The notes under the pieces: model-generated
Told to the model about the DNA's origin: nothing
The model's input: the letters and a program-made list of their open reading frames with translations, nothing else
The model's database searches: none
Assembly: GCF_020379485.1 (NCBI RefSeq)
Contig: NC_063445.1
Coordinates: 51,299,422-51,363,421 of the forward strand
DNA: 64,000 nt
Reading direction: 5' to 3'
From: Brassica napus
Taxonomy: Eukaryota > Streptophyta > Magnoliopsida > Brassicales > Brassicaceae
Program-made: the position numbers and the translations under genes
In this document: in pieces, positions 10,054 through 20,659 of the stretch
Layout of the letters: the number at the start of each line of letters is the position of its first letter
Position numbering within the stretch: position 1 is the stretch's first letter

Positions 10054-12894
10054 CTACTCAGACTTGACATGTAGGAAATTCAAAGCGGTCTGAAAATTTC
10101 CTACAGCCAACGTCTTGGTGAATATATCAGCAGGGTTCTTTTCCGTAGATATCTTCACCACATCAACATTTCCATTCGCGATAACTTCTCGAATGAAGTG
10201 ACATTTCACATCAATGTACTTCGTGCGTTCATGATGCACATTGTTCTTGAACAGTGCAATAGCACTTTGAGAATCATAATGGATATCAACACTCCTTTGA
10301 TCATATCCAAATTCTCTTAGCAAACCTTTCAACCACAATGCCTCCTTCACAGCTTCAGTAAGAGACATGTACTCCGATTCAGTGGTTGAAAGAGCAACAA
10401 CTCGTTGCAGTCCAGACTTCCAGCTTATAGTATTTCCACCAAGTGTGAACACTAAGCCAGTAATGGACCTTCTTCTATCAAGGTCTGAGGCGAAATCAGT
10501 ATCGCAGTACCCAGTTATACTGAAATCAGTGCTTCTCTTGTAAATGAGTTTGGTCTGCTGAGTTCCCTTGATGTATCGCAAGACCCACTTCACTGCTTGC
10601 CAGTGATCTTTGATAGGCTGACTCATGTAACGGCTGATGACTCCAACAGGGTGAGCAAGATCAGGGCGTGTCCCTATCATTGCATACATGATGCTTCCCA
10701 CAACATTGGAGTAAGGAACTTCTCTCATGTAATCTTCATCTCGAGCTATCTGTTCCTCAGTACCAGCGCGCAGTTTAAGATGAGCTCCAAGGTGAGTTGA
10801 TACGTGCTTTGCCTCCTTCATACCATAGGTTTCTAGAATCTTGTTTAGGTAACCTTCTTGAGACAAACACAAAACTCCTTCTTCTCTCTTTCTGATAATT
10901 TCCATCCCAAGTATCTTCCTGGCAGCTCCCAAGTCTTTCATCTCGAACTTGAGACTGAGTTCCTTCTTTAGTTGAGATATAGCTTCTTTGTTTTTGGCTG
11001 CCACCAACATATCATCAACATAGATAAGGAGATACATCAACGAACCATCCAGCAGCTCCTTCACATATGCACAACTGTCATACTCGCTTCTAACAAAACC
11101 AATCTCAGACATGTAGTTATCAAACTTCTCATTCCATTGTCTCGGGGACTGCTTGAGTCCATAGAGAGATTTGTTGATCAAGCAGACTTCATCCTCTTGG
11201 AACTGAGACTCGTAACCTTCAGGTGGGGTCATGTAGATCTTCTCTTTAAGTTCCCCATGTAAAAAGGCAGTTTTAACGCCGAGTTGCTCCAGTTCCAAAT
11301 CCTCTTGAGCAAAAATCGAGAGTAGTATCCTTATGGATACATGCTTGACTACAGGGGCGAAGATCTCATGATAGTCTATTCCTTCTCGCTGAGCATACCC
11401 CTTAGCCACCAATCTCGCTTTAAACCTTGCTTCTTCTACTCCTGGAGTTCCAAGTTTATACTTGTACACCCATCTGCTTCCAATGATTCTTTGGTTTCTT
11501 GGCCGCTTGACTATGGTCCAAGTGTTGTTTTTGTTCTGAGATTTCATCTCTTCGTCCATAGCCAGCTCCCAATCTTCCCACCTTGCATTAATCTGAGCTT
11601 CTCTGTATCCTGCAGGTTCAATCTCTCCACCATCTTCTGCAGTATAGTGAGCTTCAGCAAAGTAGTCTTCATCATCAAAACGTCTAGGAGCTCTGGTTTC
11701 TAGCCTCTCTCGGTCTCTTGGTAAATGATAACTTGGAGGTGTGGGATTTATATCAGTCTCCAAGTCATATTCATCATGGTTCTGCAGAGGAGACATTGGG
11801 GCAGAGCTTGGAGTTGGAGTATGATGAGGCTCTTGATTACTCGTACGTTCTCCACCCGAGATGGTATCCTCTTCTGCTTCCAGATCCAAATCCAAATGAG
11901 AACCTGTGTGATCATCAACTGTTTCTTCAGGTTGAGCTTCCTTTCTCTTTATGAGATCTTTGTAAGAAGCATTCTCCTGAAAAACAACATTTCGGCTCAC
12001 AACACACTTTCTTTCATCAACCAACCACACCTTGTATGCTTTTACTCCAATGGGATAGCCAACTAGAATTCCCTTCTTAGCTCTAGGACTGAGCTTTCCA
12101 TCATCAGTGTGTACAAACACAACACACCCGAATCTTTTTAGATAGCTGTAAACAGGGTTTCTTCCGGTCCACTTCTTATCAGGAATGTCGAAGTTCAGAG
12201 CTGATGAGGGAGTCTTGTTGATGAGGACGGTTGCAGTGTGTGTGGCTTCTGCCCAAAACTTCTTAGGAAGACCAGAATCGCTGAGCATAGTCCTCACCTT
12301 CTCCATAATGGTGCGGTTCATGCGTTCTGCAACACCGTTCTGTTGCGGAGTGTACGCACACGTTCGATGTCGTTGAATACTCTTTGAGGCGCAGTAATCA
12401 TCGAACTGTTTGTTACAAAAATCGAGACCGTTATCGGTTCTTAGAGTCTTAACTTTCTTCTCACTATGATTCTCCACCAAGCTGATCCAGTCTACAAACT
12501 TCTCGAAAGCTTCGTCTTTAGTTTTCAGAAAATAGACCCACACCTTCCGAGTGTAATCGTCGATGAAAGAAATGAAGTATTGACACTTCCCAAGCGATAA
12601 CGGCACTGACGGTGCACCCCACAAGTCTGAGTGCACATACTCTAGTTTCTCCTTGGTGCCGTGCTGTGCAAGATTGAACCCAACCCTCCTGACTCTTCCA
12701 TAGATACAGTCTTCACAAGCTTCCAGAGTAGACAATTTCTTTCTGTCCAGAAGACATTTCTTCAACAACAGATTCATGTTCTTCTGGCTCATATGGCCTA
12801 GTCTCCTATGCCATAGTACAATATCGTCTTGTCTTCTCTCAATGGCTAGTGATTCCGCAGCTGCTGGTCTCCACTGCAGCAGATAGAGAGTATC
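10054..12894 (-). CDS. copia integrase - reverse transcriptase - RNase H, long open frame
   Basis: An uninterrupted frame of over 900 codons; the track from the first internal Met (12792) is 912 residues. The integrase zinc-binding HHCC region spans the start (LWHRRLGHMS, then CEDC). The DDE core is intact counted from that Met: D56 in HSDLWG, D120 in TDNG and E156 in GVAERMN, with D-35-E spacing. The reverse transcriptase carries YGLKQSPRQW and the catalytic YVDDMLVA. RNase H carries DTDFASD, STTESEY and DSQSAIAL. Although enzymatically plausible, it is expressed only through gag and protease, which are broken here, so activity would depend on helper elements. Codon integrity contrasts with the second copia element at 59566 onward. 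Confidence 0.9.
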   Translation of the reverse strand, partial: DTLYLLQWRPAAAESLAIERRQDDIVLWHRRLGHMSQKNMNLLLKKCLLDRKKLSTLEACEDCIYGRVRRVGFNLAQHGTKEKLEYVHSDLWGAPSVPLSLGKCQYFISFIDDYTRKVWVYFLKTKDEAFEKFVDWISLVENHSEKKVKTLRTDNGLDFCNKQFDDYCASKSIQRHRTCAYTPQQNGVAERMNRTIMEKVRTMLSDSGLPKKFWAEATHTATVLINKTPSSALNFDIPDKKWTGRNPVYSYLKRFGCVVFVHTDDGKLSPRAKKGILVGYPIGVKAYKVWLVDERKCVVSRNVVFQENASYKDLIKRKEAQPEETVDDHTGSHLDLDLEAEEDTISGGERTSNQEPHHTPTPSSAPMSPLQNHDEYDLETDINPTPPSYHLPRDRERLETRAPRRFDDEDYFAEAHYTAEDGGEIEPAGYREAQINARWEDWELAMDEEMKSQNKNNTWTIVKRPRNQRIIGSRWVYKYKLGTPGVEEARFKARLVAKGYAQREGIDYHEIFAPVVKHVSIRILLSIFAQEDLELEQLGVKTAFLHGELKEKIYMTPPEGYESQFQEDEVCLINKSLYGLKQSPRQWNEKFDNYMSEIGFVRSEYDSCAYVKELLDGSLMYLLIYVDDMLVAAKNKEAISQLKKELSLKFEMKDLGAARKILGMEIIRKREEGVLCLSQEGYLNKILETYGMKEAKHVSTHLGAHLKLRAGTEEQIARDEDYMREVPYSNVVGSIMYAMIGTRPDLAHPVGVISRYMSQPIKDHWQAVKWVLRYIKGTQQTKLIYKRSTDFSITGYCDTDFASDLDRRRSITGLVFTLGGNTISWKSGLQRVVALSTTESEYMSLTEAVKEALWLKGLLREFGYDQRSVDIHYDSQSAIALFKNNVHHERTKYIDVKCHFIREVIANGNVDVVKISTEKNPADIFTKTLAVGNFQTALNFLHVKSE

Positions 12895-13192
12895 CTATCT
12901 TCTTCCAGTGAGCAGAGTTTGTTCTCCAGCTTTAATGCTTAGAACACCATTCTCTGACTCAAAACGGTAGCCAACTTTCTCAAAGGTTCCAAGTGACAAG
13001 AGATTTCTGTCCATCTCAGGAATGAACCTTACATTTGTGAGCAAAACGTTCAGACCTGCTTCATTCTTGACTCTGATGCTACCAACCCCTTTCACTCTAG
13101 ATACTGTCTGATTACCCATCCTCACAGAACCACCAGCTTCCTCATCTAAGTCTTCAAACCATTCTCGGTGGTGACACATATGGTAACTGCAT
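12895..13192 (-). pseudogene. copia protease region with destroyed active site
   Basis: The aspartic protease active site, normally DTG, reads Y-T-stop at about 13189-13200 (ECIMYT, then a stop, then CSYHMCHHREWF). The catalytic Asp is Tyr and the Gly codon has become TGA. Downstream, the protease body is still readable to LSIKAGEQTLLTGRR, where another stop lies at about 12894. Processing of the polyprotein would be impossible. Confidence 0.85.
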
Positions 13193-14148
13193 CAAGTATA
13201 CATTATACATTCATATTCAAGATGAACATCAGTGGATGACAAAGCTTCTGAGACGTAGAGGCCAGCTGCCTCTGCAAGATTATTCTTTCCTCTAGACGAT
13301 TCTCCTTTGTTACCACCATAGTCCTTCTTTGACTGAGACTTATTCTTGTTAGGACATGTGCTTCTAAAGTGTCCTTCCTCACCGAAAGTCCAACATCCTT
13401 TCTTAGTCCTCAATTTAGATCTAGACTTTGTGGACTTGGAGTTCTTCTCACGGTTGTCTGACCTTCCTCTAGTCTCTGTCTTTTCTCTTGCGTAGAGACC
13501 CTCAGCATGACTTTAATGCTCTTCTTGATAGAACCAAACTCAAGTTCCTTAGAGTATATCGCAGCAATCACTTCATCTAGCGTTAAAGTAGTTCTACCAG
13601 TACCATACTTCAAGGTATCTCTCAGCTGATCGAAAGGTTTTGGTAAGGACATCAGTAACAAAATGGCTTGGTCTTCATCTGACACCAAGACATTTGTGTT
13701 CTCCAAATATGTTATTATCTGAAGGAACTCATCAATGTTGCCTTCAATAGACAGATTTTCAGACATCTTGAAGCTGTATAGCTTCTGTTTGAGGTAGATC
13801 CGGTTAGGAAGGGCTTTAGACATGTACAGTTTGTCTAGAGCACTTATCATCGCAGCGGCTGTCTCTCCTTCTTGATCTTCCTCAACACTCGGTCTGTAAC
13901 GCTCAGTACAATAGTACTACATGCCTTTCTCTTCTTCTCTTCTAAAGCCTCTTGCTTTTCTTTAGCTTCTTTCTCTTCTTCTTCAGTTTGTTTCGAGTCT
14001 GGAGCTTTCTCTGCCGTAGCTTCGGCTTCTCTGAGAACGACGCTAAGCCCCAGTATATCCAGGTGGGCCATGAGCTTCTCCTTCCTTCCACATCGTGTAG
14101 TCTCCACGTCCGTCAAACTTCTCAACCTCTATTCGAGCTGAAGACATG
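13190..14148 (-). pseudogene. copia gag region, frameshifted
   Basis: Starts with ATG at 14148 (MSSARIEVEKFDGRGDY). A four-base GAAG duplication near 14080-14090 shifts the frame right after TMWK; the downstream frame continues KEKLMAHLDILGL. A further small insertion near 13510 shifts the frame again before the basic linker. The nucleocapsid zinc knuckle reads CWTFGEEGHFRSTC, so the second Cys of the CX2CX4HX4C motif is Phe. The N-terminal gag block from about 13850 down (starting MISALDKLYMSKALPNRIYL) is otherwise typical of copia. This gag cannot make a normal capsid. Confidence 0.85.
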
Positions 14149-14162
14149 GTTCACTGAACCTC

Positions 14163-14175
14163 AGCTCTGATACCA
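14163..14175 (-). other. Primer-binding site (initiator tRNA-Met)
   Basis: The minus strand reads TGGTATCAGAGCT two to three bases inside the 5' LTR. This is the standard plant copia PBS, complementary to the tRNA-iMet 3' end. Confidence 0.85.
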
Positions 14176-14178
14176 CTC

Positions 14179-14889
14179 TGTTAAGTCTCCTTGACCCTAA
14201 AAGCGTCGACTTTCCTTTAGAGAAGACCCAACAAATCAAGAACAGAGGATATGGCGAAAAACAGAGGACTGAAGAAACAGAGTTGTATGAAGAAGATGAA
14301 GTTTAAAACAGAGCAAGAAAATGGAGCACACAAGCAAATTTATCCAGTTCACTCCCGTTAACGAGGGTAGCTACGTCTGGCCGAGTTGGTAACTTAGAAT
14401 CCACTAGATTCAGATAGAGTTTACAATAGGAAACTTAAGTGACCCACCTCAATGCCCTTCACTAGCACTTGAGGTTCACTCTAACGATTCCTATGACTGA
14501 GAAAACAAGCTAATGAGTTTATGCTATTACAAGTTTTCTCTCTCTATCTATTACTCCGTATCTCTCTCTCTTGACACTTCCTTCTCTTTATAGAGAAACC
14601 CTGGAGCAGCTCGCTTCATGACCTAACGCAGACGCTTCCTTTGGAGCTGAGACAGCTCACTGATTGCGTTTGCAGGGAGAGCACAAGCACGCCTTGTTCC
14701 TTTTGAATTCCACATGAGGACAGCTTGTACGAGCGCCAAACCCGCGGTGTAGCTGTTTCCTCCTGTTGTGGTCCCAAAAGCATTCTTAATCGTAGTGCAG
14801 TTTACATCGACTCTGGTTAAGACATGAGTTAAGTTCTTTAATGTGTTTGTCCACTTCTGTTACTTGGTCATCACGGTTTCACCTTCACA
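14179..14889 (-). repeat. 5' LTR of copia element
   Basis: Starts TGTTAAGTCTCC and ends CCTTCACA; transcription of the element would start in this LTR on the minus strand. Confidence 0.93.
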
Positions 14890-14894
14890 CTTTA

Positions 14895-15351
14895 GATTAG
14901 AACTTTTAATCGTCCCATAGACGGGCTCAGCTATAGAAGTATTGATAGATGGGCTCAGTAACAAGGAATAAAAAGCCCATAGGAACTGTAATCTGAGTGG
15001 AAAGACGACAATGCCCCTGGATGGATCTTCTGAAGGTTAATTGGGGAAGAAGAAAACACTCTCTCTTTTATTATTTGTTCTTGGCTTCGAAGCAGCTCTT
15101 TCCTCTCGACTTGTATCTGTTCTCCCCAAACCCCTTCCGATTCGATCAACCCTCGTCGTCGTCCAGGTAAATCTCTTCTAAAGTTGAGCTTCATACTCAG
15201 CACTTTCTCATCTTGAGATTTCTCTCCTCGATTCCGGCGTTATATGTTCTCGATCCGAGAGAGAGACAAGTTTTTCTGGGGAATCGTTTGATTTTTTTTA
15301 AATTGCTTTTCTTCTCCCTGTTGTTATTGTAGACTTTTCGATTTTGGAAGA
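14895..15351 (+). promoter_or_regulatory. Promoter and 5' leader of proteasome beta-7 gene
   Basis: Contains a probable non-coding first exon ending at 15166 with a GTAAAT donor, and a 5'-UTR intron closing at the AG of 15331-15332, just before the start codon at 15352. The copia element sits directly upstream, so promoter sequence is limited to about 150-300 bp beyond the insertion. Confidence 0.6.
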
Positions 15352-17131
15352 ATGAGTCAGGCAGGAGTAGATGTTCCAGCGAAGGGTGGGTTCAGCTTCG
15401 ATCTGTGTAAGAGGAATGATATGCTTATCCAAAAGGGTCTTAAAGCTCCCTCCTTTTTGAAGACCGGTACTACCATCGTCGGTTTGATCTTCAAGGTCTC
15501 GCCTATACTTTATTGTATCTATAATTTGATTAGCTGAGTGAGGCCTATGACTGAGCCCTTTCAGCGACTAGATTGCTTTTTAGTTTGTTCTGCGCCTCTG
15601 TGTAGTGTAGTGTAGTGTAGTGTAGTGTAGAGCACATTAATTAAAACATGTGAAGATGTTTGTGTTATTGTGCTATCATTGTTGTTTTTAATTGCTTTTT
15701 AGTTAATGGTTGTGGTGGCTGTATTAAGCTGATTTCAGTATCTGTGGTTGTATAGGATGGTGTGATACTAGGCGCTGATACACGAGCAACGGAGGGACCT
15801 ATCGTTGCTGATAAGAACTGTGAGAAGATTCACTACATGGCACCTAACATTTATTGCTGTGGTGCTGGTACCGCTGCTGACACTGAAGCTGTAACTGGTA
15901 TTTTCCTTTCTAACATTGGTGTGACAGATCTAATTTGGTATTAATGCGTTGCTCCATCTGAAACTTGATGCTTTTGTTATCTTTGTTTCTATCTCTTTGT
16001 CCAGATATGGTCAGCTCGCAGTTGAGGTTGCATCGTTACCAGACTGGCCGAGACTCTCGGGTTATCACTGCTTTGACCCTTCTCAAAAAACATCTTTTCA
16101 GGTAATGTTTCATCTATCCATCTAGAGAAACGTAGATGACTTAACTGCCCAAATGTCATACAGCTATCAAGGTCATGTCTCTGCTGCTCTTGTCCTTGGT
16201 GGAGTCGATATCACCGGGCCTCATCTGCATACCGTAAGTTTAAACAGATGCTATCTTCTGAGAAAAGATTTTGTCCTTTTTGTTGTTTATTTATGTTACC
16301 TTTTTATGCACAGATATACCCACACGGTTCAACTGACACACTACCATTTGCTACAATGGGTTCTGGTTCTCTTGCTGCTATGTCCGTCTTTGAGGCAAAG
16401 TACAAAGAAGGTCTAACTGTAAGTAGTCTGAGGAACATTCATCTTTCAGTTTCAATATGTGTTAGTTTCTGCCTTCTTATTGATTATATTGTTACAATAT
16501 CTTCCAGAGGGATGAAGGAATCAAGCTGGTCGCTGAAGCCATATGCTCGGGAATATTCAACGACCTGGGTAGTGGTAGCAACGTGGACATCTGCGTGATC
16601 ACAAAGGTCTGTCTTTGCCTGATACCTCTGTGATTAAATAACAAAACTTCTTATGGTTAGAATATGTGACTTGTAATGTATCATATCATACCGTTGAACC
16701 ATGAAGAACCCAAGTCTTTGCATTACCATTAGATATATGCAAAACACCCCTGGCTTCAAATCAAACTCTTTATGCGTTAGCTTTGTCTTGTTCGTTGCTT
16801 ACTGAACTTGTTGTCATTGTATTGGCAATACAGGGGCACAAGGAATATCTCAGGAACTACATGGAACCAAACCCAAGAACCTATGTCAGCAGCAAAGGTT
16901 ATTCATTCACCAAGAAAACCGGTAAAGCTAATCTCTCTCTTTACTTGATCAAACACAACATGATTAGGCTCTTAAGAGACCCCTGAGACAGTTAACTCTA
17001 GCCTATCCTTTTTCTGACTTCAGTTTATTTGGTTGATTGTGTATTTGGAAACAGAGGTTCTTCGCACGAAAATCACCCCATTGATGGAGCGAGTTGAGAT
17101 TACAGAAGTGGGTGAAGCTATGGAAGAATGA
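15352..17131 (+). CDS. PBB1: 20S proteasome subunit beta type-7 (beta-2 catalytic subunit)
   Basis: Eight coding exons (15352-15495, 15756-15897, 16005-16101, 16164-16233, 16314-16418, 16508-16606, 16834-16921, 17055-17131) give an unbroken 273-residue protein. The propeptide is removed before Thr40 (LKTG/TTIVG); this Thr is the N-terminal nucleophile of the trypsin-like beta-2 site. Asp (LGADTRA) and Lys (ADKNCEKI) complete the catalytic set. The C-terminal extension (from about [20 protein letters not shown] to EVGEAMEE) is the arm that wraps the neighbouring beta-3 subunit. It acts in the 20S core of cytosolic and nuclear proteasomes. Length and the PSFLKTG and [10 protein letters not shown] variants favour PBB1 over its paralogue PBB2, as does the nearby SGF29 (the Arabidopsis paralogous pair is also linked, so this is not decisive). 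Confidence 0.95.
15603..15631. repeat. (GTGTA)n pentanucleotide repeat in intron
   Basis: About six copies of TGTAG/GTGTA inside the first coding-region intron of the proteasome gene. Confidence 0.85.
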
Positions 17132-18097
17132 ATGAATCTCTCTCAAGTCTCTTTGCTTTTGTATTCATCTTTACCAAGATCTTATAACATTGTGTGCGTT
17201 AGACATATTAGTCTTGTCTTTCTTTACCAATGTTGTTGAAGGATTATCCAAAATCTTTTCTTACCAATCTTAAGGATTTCAATGCTATTAGACTTCGAAA
17301 TTTCTTTGTTCGGAATCTTATGAAACGAATTTTCTAAAAGTTATTCTCTCTTATACTTTTGGATCATCGTGAGTTTCTTCCATTGTCATTCTCCTGGTTT
17401 GCCACTAGTCTCCGTTTCTCCAATCAGAAGGCATAATTTCATAAACAACCACATGCATTCTTTCCACTGGTATATAAGTATAATAAGTGACTGATTATCT
17501 CAGCTGAAACGGTCTTTGAAACCAAAAATATCATTGCAGAAGAAGAAAAAAAGGCAGACAGAAGTTGATTATCTAGATGAACAGAGACTATAAAGTAGAA
17601 ACAAGCTATATGCTCTTGCAGCTGTTTTTTTCAAGCCTTAAACTAAACACGCGAGAGTTTAAATGGTCGCTTGAAGCCAAACTTCAAATTGCAGAAGAAG
17701 AAAAATATCATTGCAGAACCAGGGTGCTTAATGCTTATATATTATTGCCAAGAAAGCAGCAGTTGGTCAAAACTTTACTTGGAGGTTTTTTATAAATTTG
17801 TACGCATCCTTGGTTAACTACCTAGCTCCATTCCAAGAAAGAGAGACATGTTTTCGCTGTTATTGAGTTAAACACTAACTTACAAATAAACCTAACAGAA
17901 TGGAATCCCAAAAAGATCGCAGGTTTGTAACTTGTAATTCAAAAAGTATGAAATGTACAAAATCTAAGGATTCGATCCAAAATTCAAACATTTCATATCT
18001 CAGCACCATTAAAGTATTGATAGTATGGAAAAACATTTATAATCCAGAAAAGAGACGGAACAAAATGCGGATTGAGAGATTTGTTTTAAAAAGGGAT
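17132..18097. other. Spacer between proteasome beta-7 and eIF3i genes
   Basis: Convergent genes face each other here, so both 3' UTRs lie within it. Small open frames at 17577-17795 and 17900-18244 show no domain, no codon-use signal I can see and no splice support. I see nothing else. Confidence 0.5.
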
Positions 18098-19963
18098 CTA
18101 AATCCTGATGTTGAAGTAATCAGAGTCAAAGTGATGCAGTCTGACGTATCCATCTTCACCTCCACTAGAGAAACTGTTGGAGAAACAAAACTCACAACCT
18201 CAGCAACAGAGACAAAAAGAACAAAAAAAAGAATCACAGTATGAAGATTGTATCAATCAATGAATCAGATAATGTTATACCTCTTTCCATCAGGGTTGAA
18301 TGCCAAAGCATTTATAGGACCAAAATGACCTTTCACACCACCAATTTCCTCTTGCAGAATCTACATTTTGTTTATTACCAAACATACAGTTATATTTATA
18401 TAGACACATGTTCATGGTTACAGTTTTCGAATATAAAAACATCTTATCATAACACTAACCTTGTCATAAAACTTAGCCTCGAACTTCCCAGCACGATGAT
18501 CAGTGGTTGTAACAGCTGATGCATCTTGACCACCTCCAAGCACAACCTATGAGAGAGCAGAACAAAAAAAACAACATTCACGACAATGTTGAATTTTTGA
18601 TAATAGAATTCAAACTTCTTGACGTATTACTATTACATACATGGTCAAGAAGTGGAGACATGGAGACGGCGTTTACAGGCACCCCTGAAACGTAAGTCTT
18701 AAGGAGAGTCAACGTCCTCATGTCCCACAGCTGAGACAGTTAAACAAAACCAGACCAGTCTTATCAGAAATATAGATAGAAAAACCGTACAACTTCGAAA
18801 CGACAGATAGAAGAAAGGAACACATGCCTTTGCAGTCTTGTCAAGTGAACCAGTAATGAAGTGAGAATCATCAGCTGATTTGGTGAGCGATGTGATTGTG
18901 TTCTTATGACCAACTTCCGCATCTGATTCCTTGAGCAATTTCCCAGTCTAGCAACAACAATTGCCAAAGTTAAGTGAAACTGATACACCACCACAAACCA
19001 GGTCAAGAAGCTTTTGAATTTACCTCAGCATCCCAGATCCTGAGCACAGCATCTTCACCACCACTAACAATGGTTTGGTTCAAGGGTCCCCAAACAGCTC
19101 TGTTTATCCTCTTCCTCCCGTTAGGGCTCTCAAGGACAAGCACGGACTCACTAACCTCTGCAACAATGAATCAACACAGTTTCCTTTTACACATAGACTA
19201 GAGCTTCCACCTACAAACATATAAGCAAGTAACAAAACTTACGGTCTTCAGGATCTTCAGCGATGCGTTTGACATGAATAGCAGAAGTACGCTCCATGAA
19301 GGGATCAGTGGTGATCACAGCAAGCTTATCTCCAAGAGCAAAATCAACCGACCTCGCAGGAGAACCAAACTTGAAACTGAACAACTGTTGGCCGGTTTTC
19401 ACATCCCATAGCTTCGCACTCTGATCAGCACTTCCGGTTATCAACCTCAACGAGTCCCCTAAAATTCACAAAACAAAATCAAACAAAACAAAACAAAAAA
19501 AAAGAAATCAACTTTAAATCAAAATAACAAAAAGGGTTTTCTATATAACATCAATTAAAACCCTAACAATCATCCAATCAATAACATATGATACAACTCA
19601 TAACAATTGGGAATCAAATCAAAATCATCCTAAAATTCACAAAACAAAATCAACAAAAAGAAATCAACTTTAAATCAAAATAACAAAAAGGGTTTTCTAT
19701 AAAACACCAACTAAAACCCTAACAATCATCCAATCAAAAAGATATTTACAAAGTCCAACACTTTCGAGGTCGGTCTTACTTGAGACATCACAGCACCAAA
19801 CGGCACCGTTGTGGCCACGGAAGGTACCATGGCGTTCGCCGTTATCGGCGTACCAGAGAGTGGGGGTGTGATCCTTGGCGCAGGAGAAGAGCATGTCGCC
19901 ATCTCTGTTGTACCTGAGGAACGTCAATGGACGTTCGTGTCCCTTCATCAGTATCGGCCTCAT
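18098..19963 (-). CDS. TIF3I1: Eukaryotic translation initiation factor 3 subunit I (eIF3i), WD40 protein
   Basis: Eight minus-strand exons (19780-19963, 19243-19458, 19024-19157, 18828-18947, 18641-18730, 18460-18546, 18281-18360, 18098-18173) total 987 nt, a 328-residue protein, the usual plant eIF3i length. It starts [20 protein letters not shown] and folds as a WD40 propeller; repeats are visible at [48 protein letters not shown] and [15 protein letters not shown], ending DSDYFNIRI. eIF3i joins eIF3b and eIF3g in the eIF3 complex on the 40S subunit. Every junction keeps phase, but intron 4 must start with GC (AAG/GCATGT at 18827-18826) to reach LWDMR; the nearby GT would break the frame. 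Intron 1 contains a tandem duplication of its own 3' end. Two Arabidopsis paralogues exist; the symbol is by similarity only. Confidence 0.95.
19459..19736 (-). repeat. Tandem duplication within eIF3i intron 1, including the 3' splice-site region
   Basis: Sequence 19459-19581 is repeated at 19630-19736 with about 171 bp offset. Shared blocks include CTAAAATTCACAAAACAAAA, GGGTTTTCTAT and AAAACCCTAACAATCATCC. The copied piece includes the CT (AG on the minus strand) that ends the intron, creating a second acceptor-like AG at 19630-19631. Confidence 0.85.
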
Positions 19964-20390
19964 CTTTTCCTTAAAAGCTCTTTCTTTATCACAACACCTT
20001 AATCTGAAAACAGATGCAGAACGAATCGATTCAGGATAAGAAAATATCAGATCTGAAAAGTGATTAAATGGATTGGGGATGAGCTAAAACCAAAGATGAG
20101 AAGTTGCAGACGAAGGAGAAGAAGCTAACACCAGATTTTTAGAATAAAACCCTAATGTTGAAGTGTGCTCTGTTTTGACAATTATACCCTTTCTCATCAT
20201 CGACCTTACGACGCCGTTTTTTACAGCCTCAAGTCTCGACCAAGCTAAACCGGTCCGTTTTCCACTATTGATCCGACCGGGTCCTCTATGGTACGTGAAT
20301 AATCGACCGGTTTACTAATCAATTCATCTATTTTTGTTTACATTTTTTAATGCTGAAAGATAATTTGTTTTTTGTTTTTTTTTTGGTTAA
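19964..20390. other. eIF3i promoter and 5' leader
   Basis: Region upstream of the eIF3i ATG, ending at the TAA target duplication of the Harbinger element. Apart from the telo-box nothing specific is seen. Confidence 0.5.
20147..20155 (-). promoter_or_regulatory. Telo-box in eIF3i upstream region
   Basis: AAACCCTAA about 185 bp upstream of the eIF3i start codon. This motif is common near transcription starts of plant translation-machinery genes. The same motif also occurs in both copies of the intron-1 duplication. Confidence 0.45.
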
Positions 20391-20659
20391 TAAGACCATC
20401 TTTATCCCTAATACCCTTTTAGGGGTCCTTAATGATTTTTTAGTAATAAATTTAATCTTTAGTGGGCTTAATAACCTCTATTAAGAAACTTCCATTTTAA
20501 ACGGTCCAATGGGAGTTTCTTAATTAGAGATTCTTAATTTTTCTTTTAATTTATTTATTAGACAAAATATATTAAAATATAACATTTTAAACATAAATTA
20601 AAAAAAAACATGAAAATAAAGATTAGTACAATAATCGAGAATATTTTGAAGCAAACTTC

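Larger units (their letters stand above)
9225..14889 (-). mobile_element. Ty1/copia LTR retrotransposon, structurally complete
   Basis: Two LTRs (9225-9936 and 14179-14889) enclose gag and pol on the minus strand, with a 5-bp duplication CTTTA at 9220-9224 and 14890-14894. Both LTRs begin TG and end CA. An initiator-methionine-tRNA primer-binding site lies just inside the 5' (right) LTR. Gene order gag, protease, integrase, reverse transcriptase, RNase H identifies copia. By eye the LTRs differ at roughly 30 positions, suggesting a moderately recent insertion between the NET and proteasome genes. Lesions in gag and protease make it non-autonomous. Confidence 0.93.
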
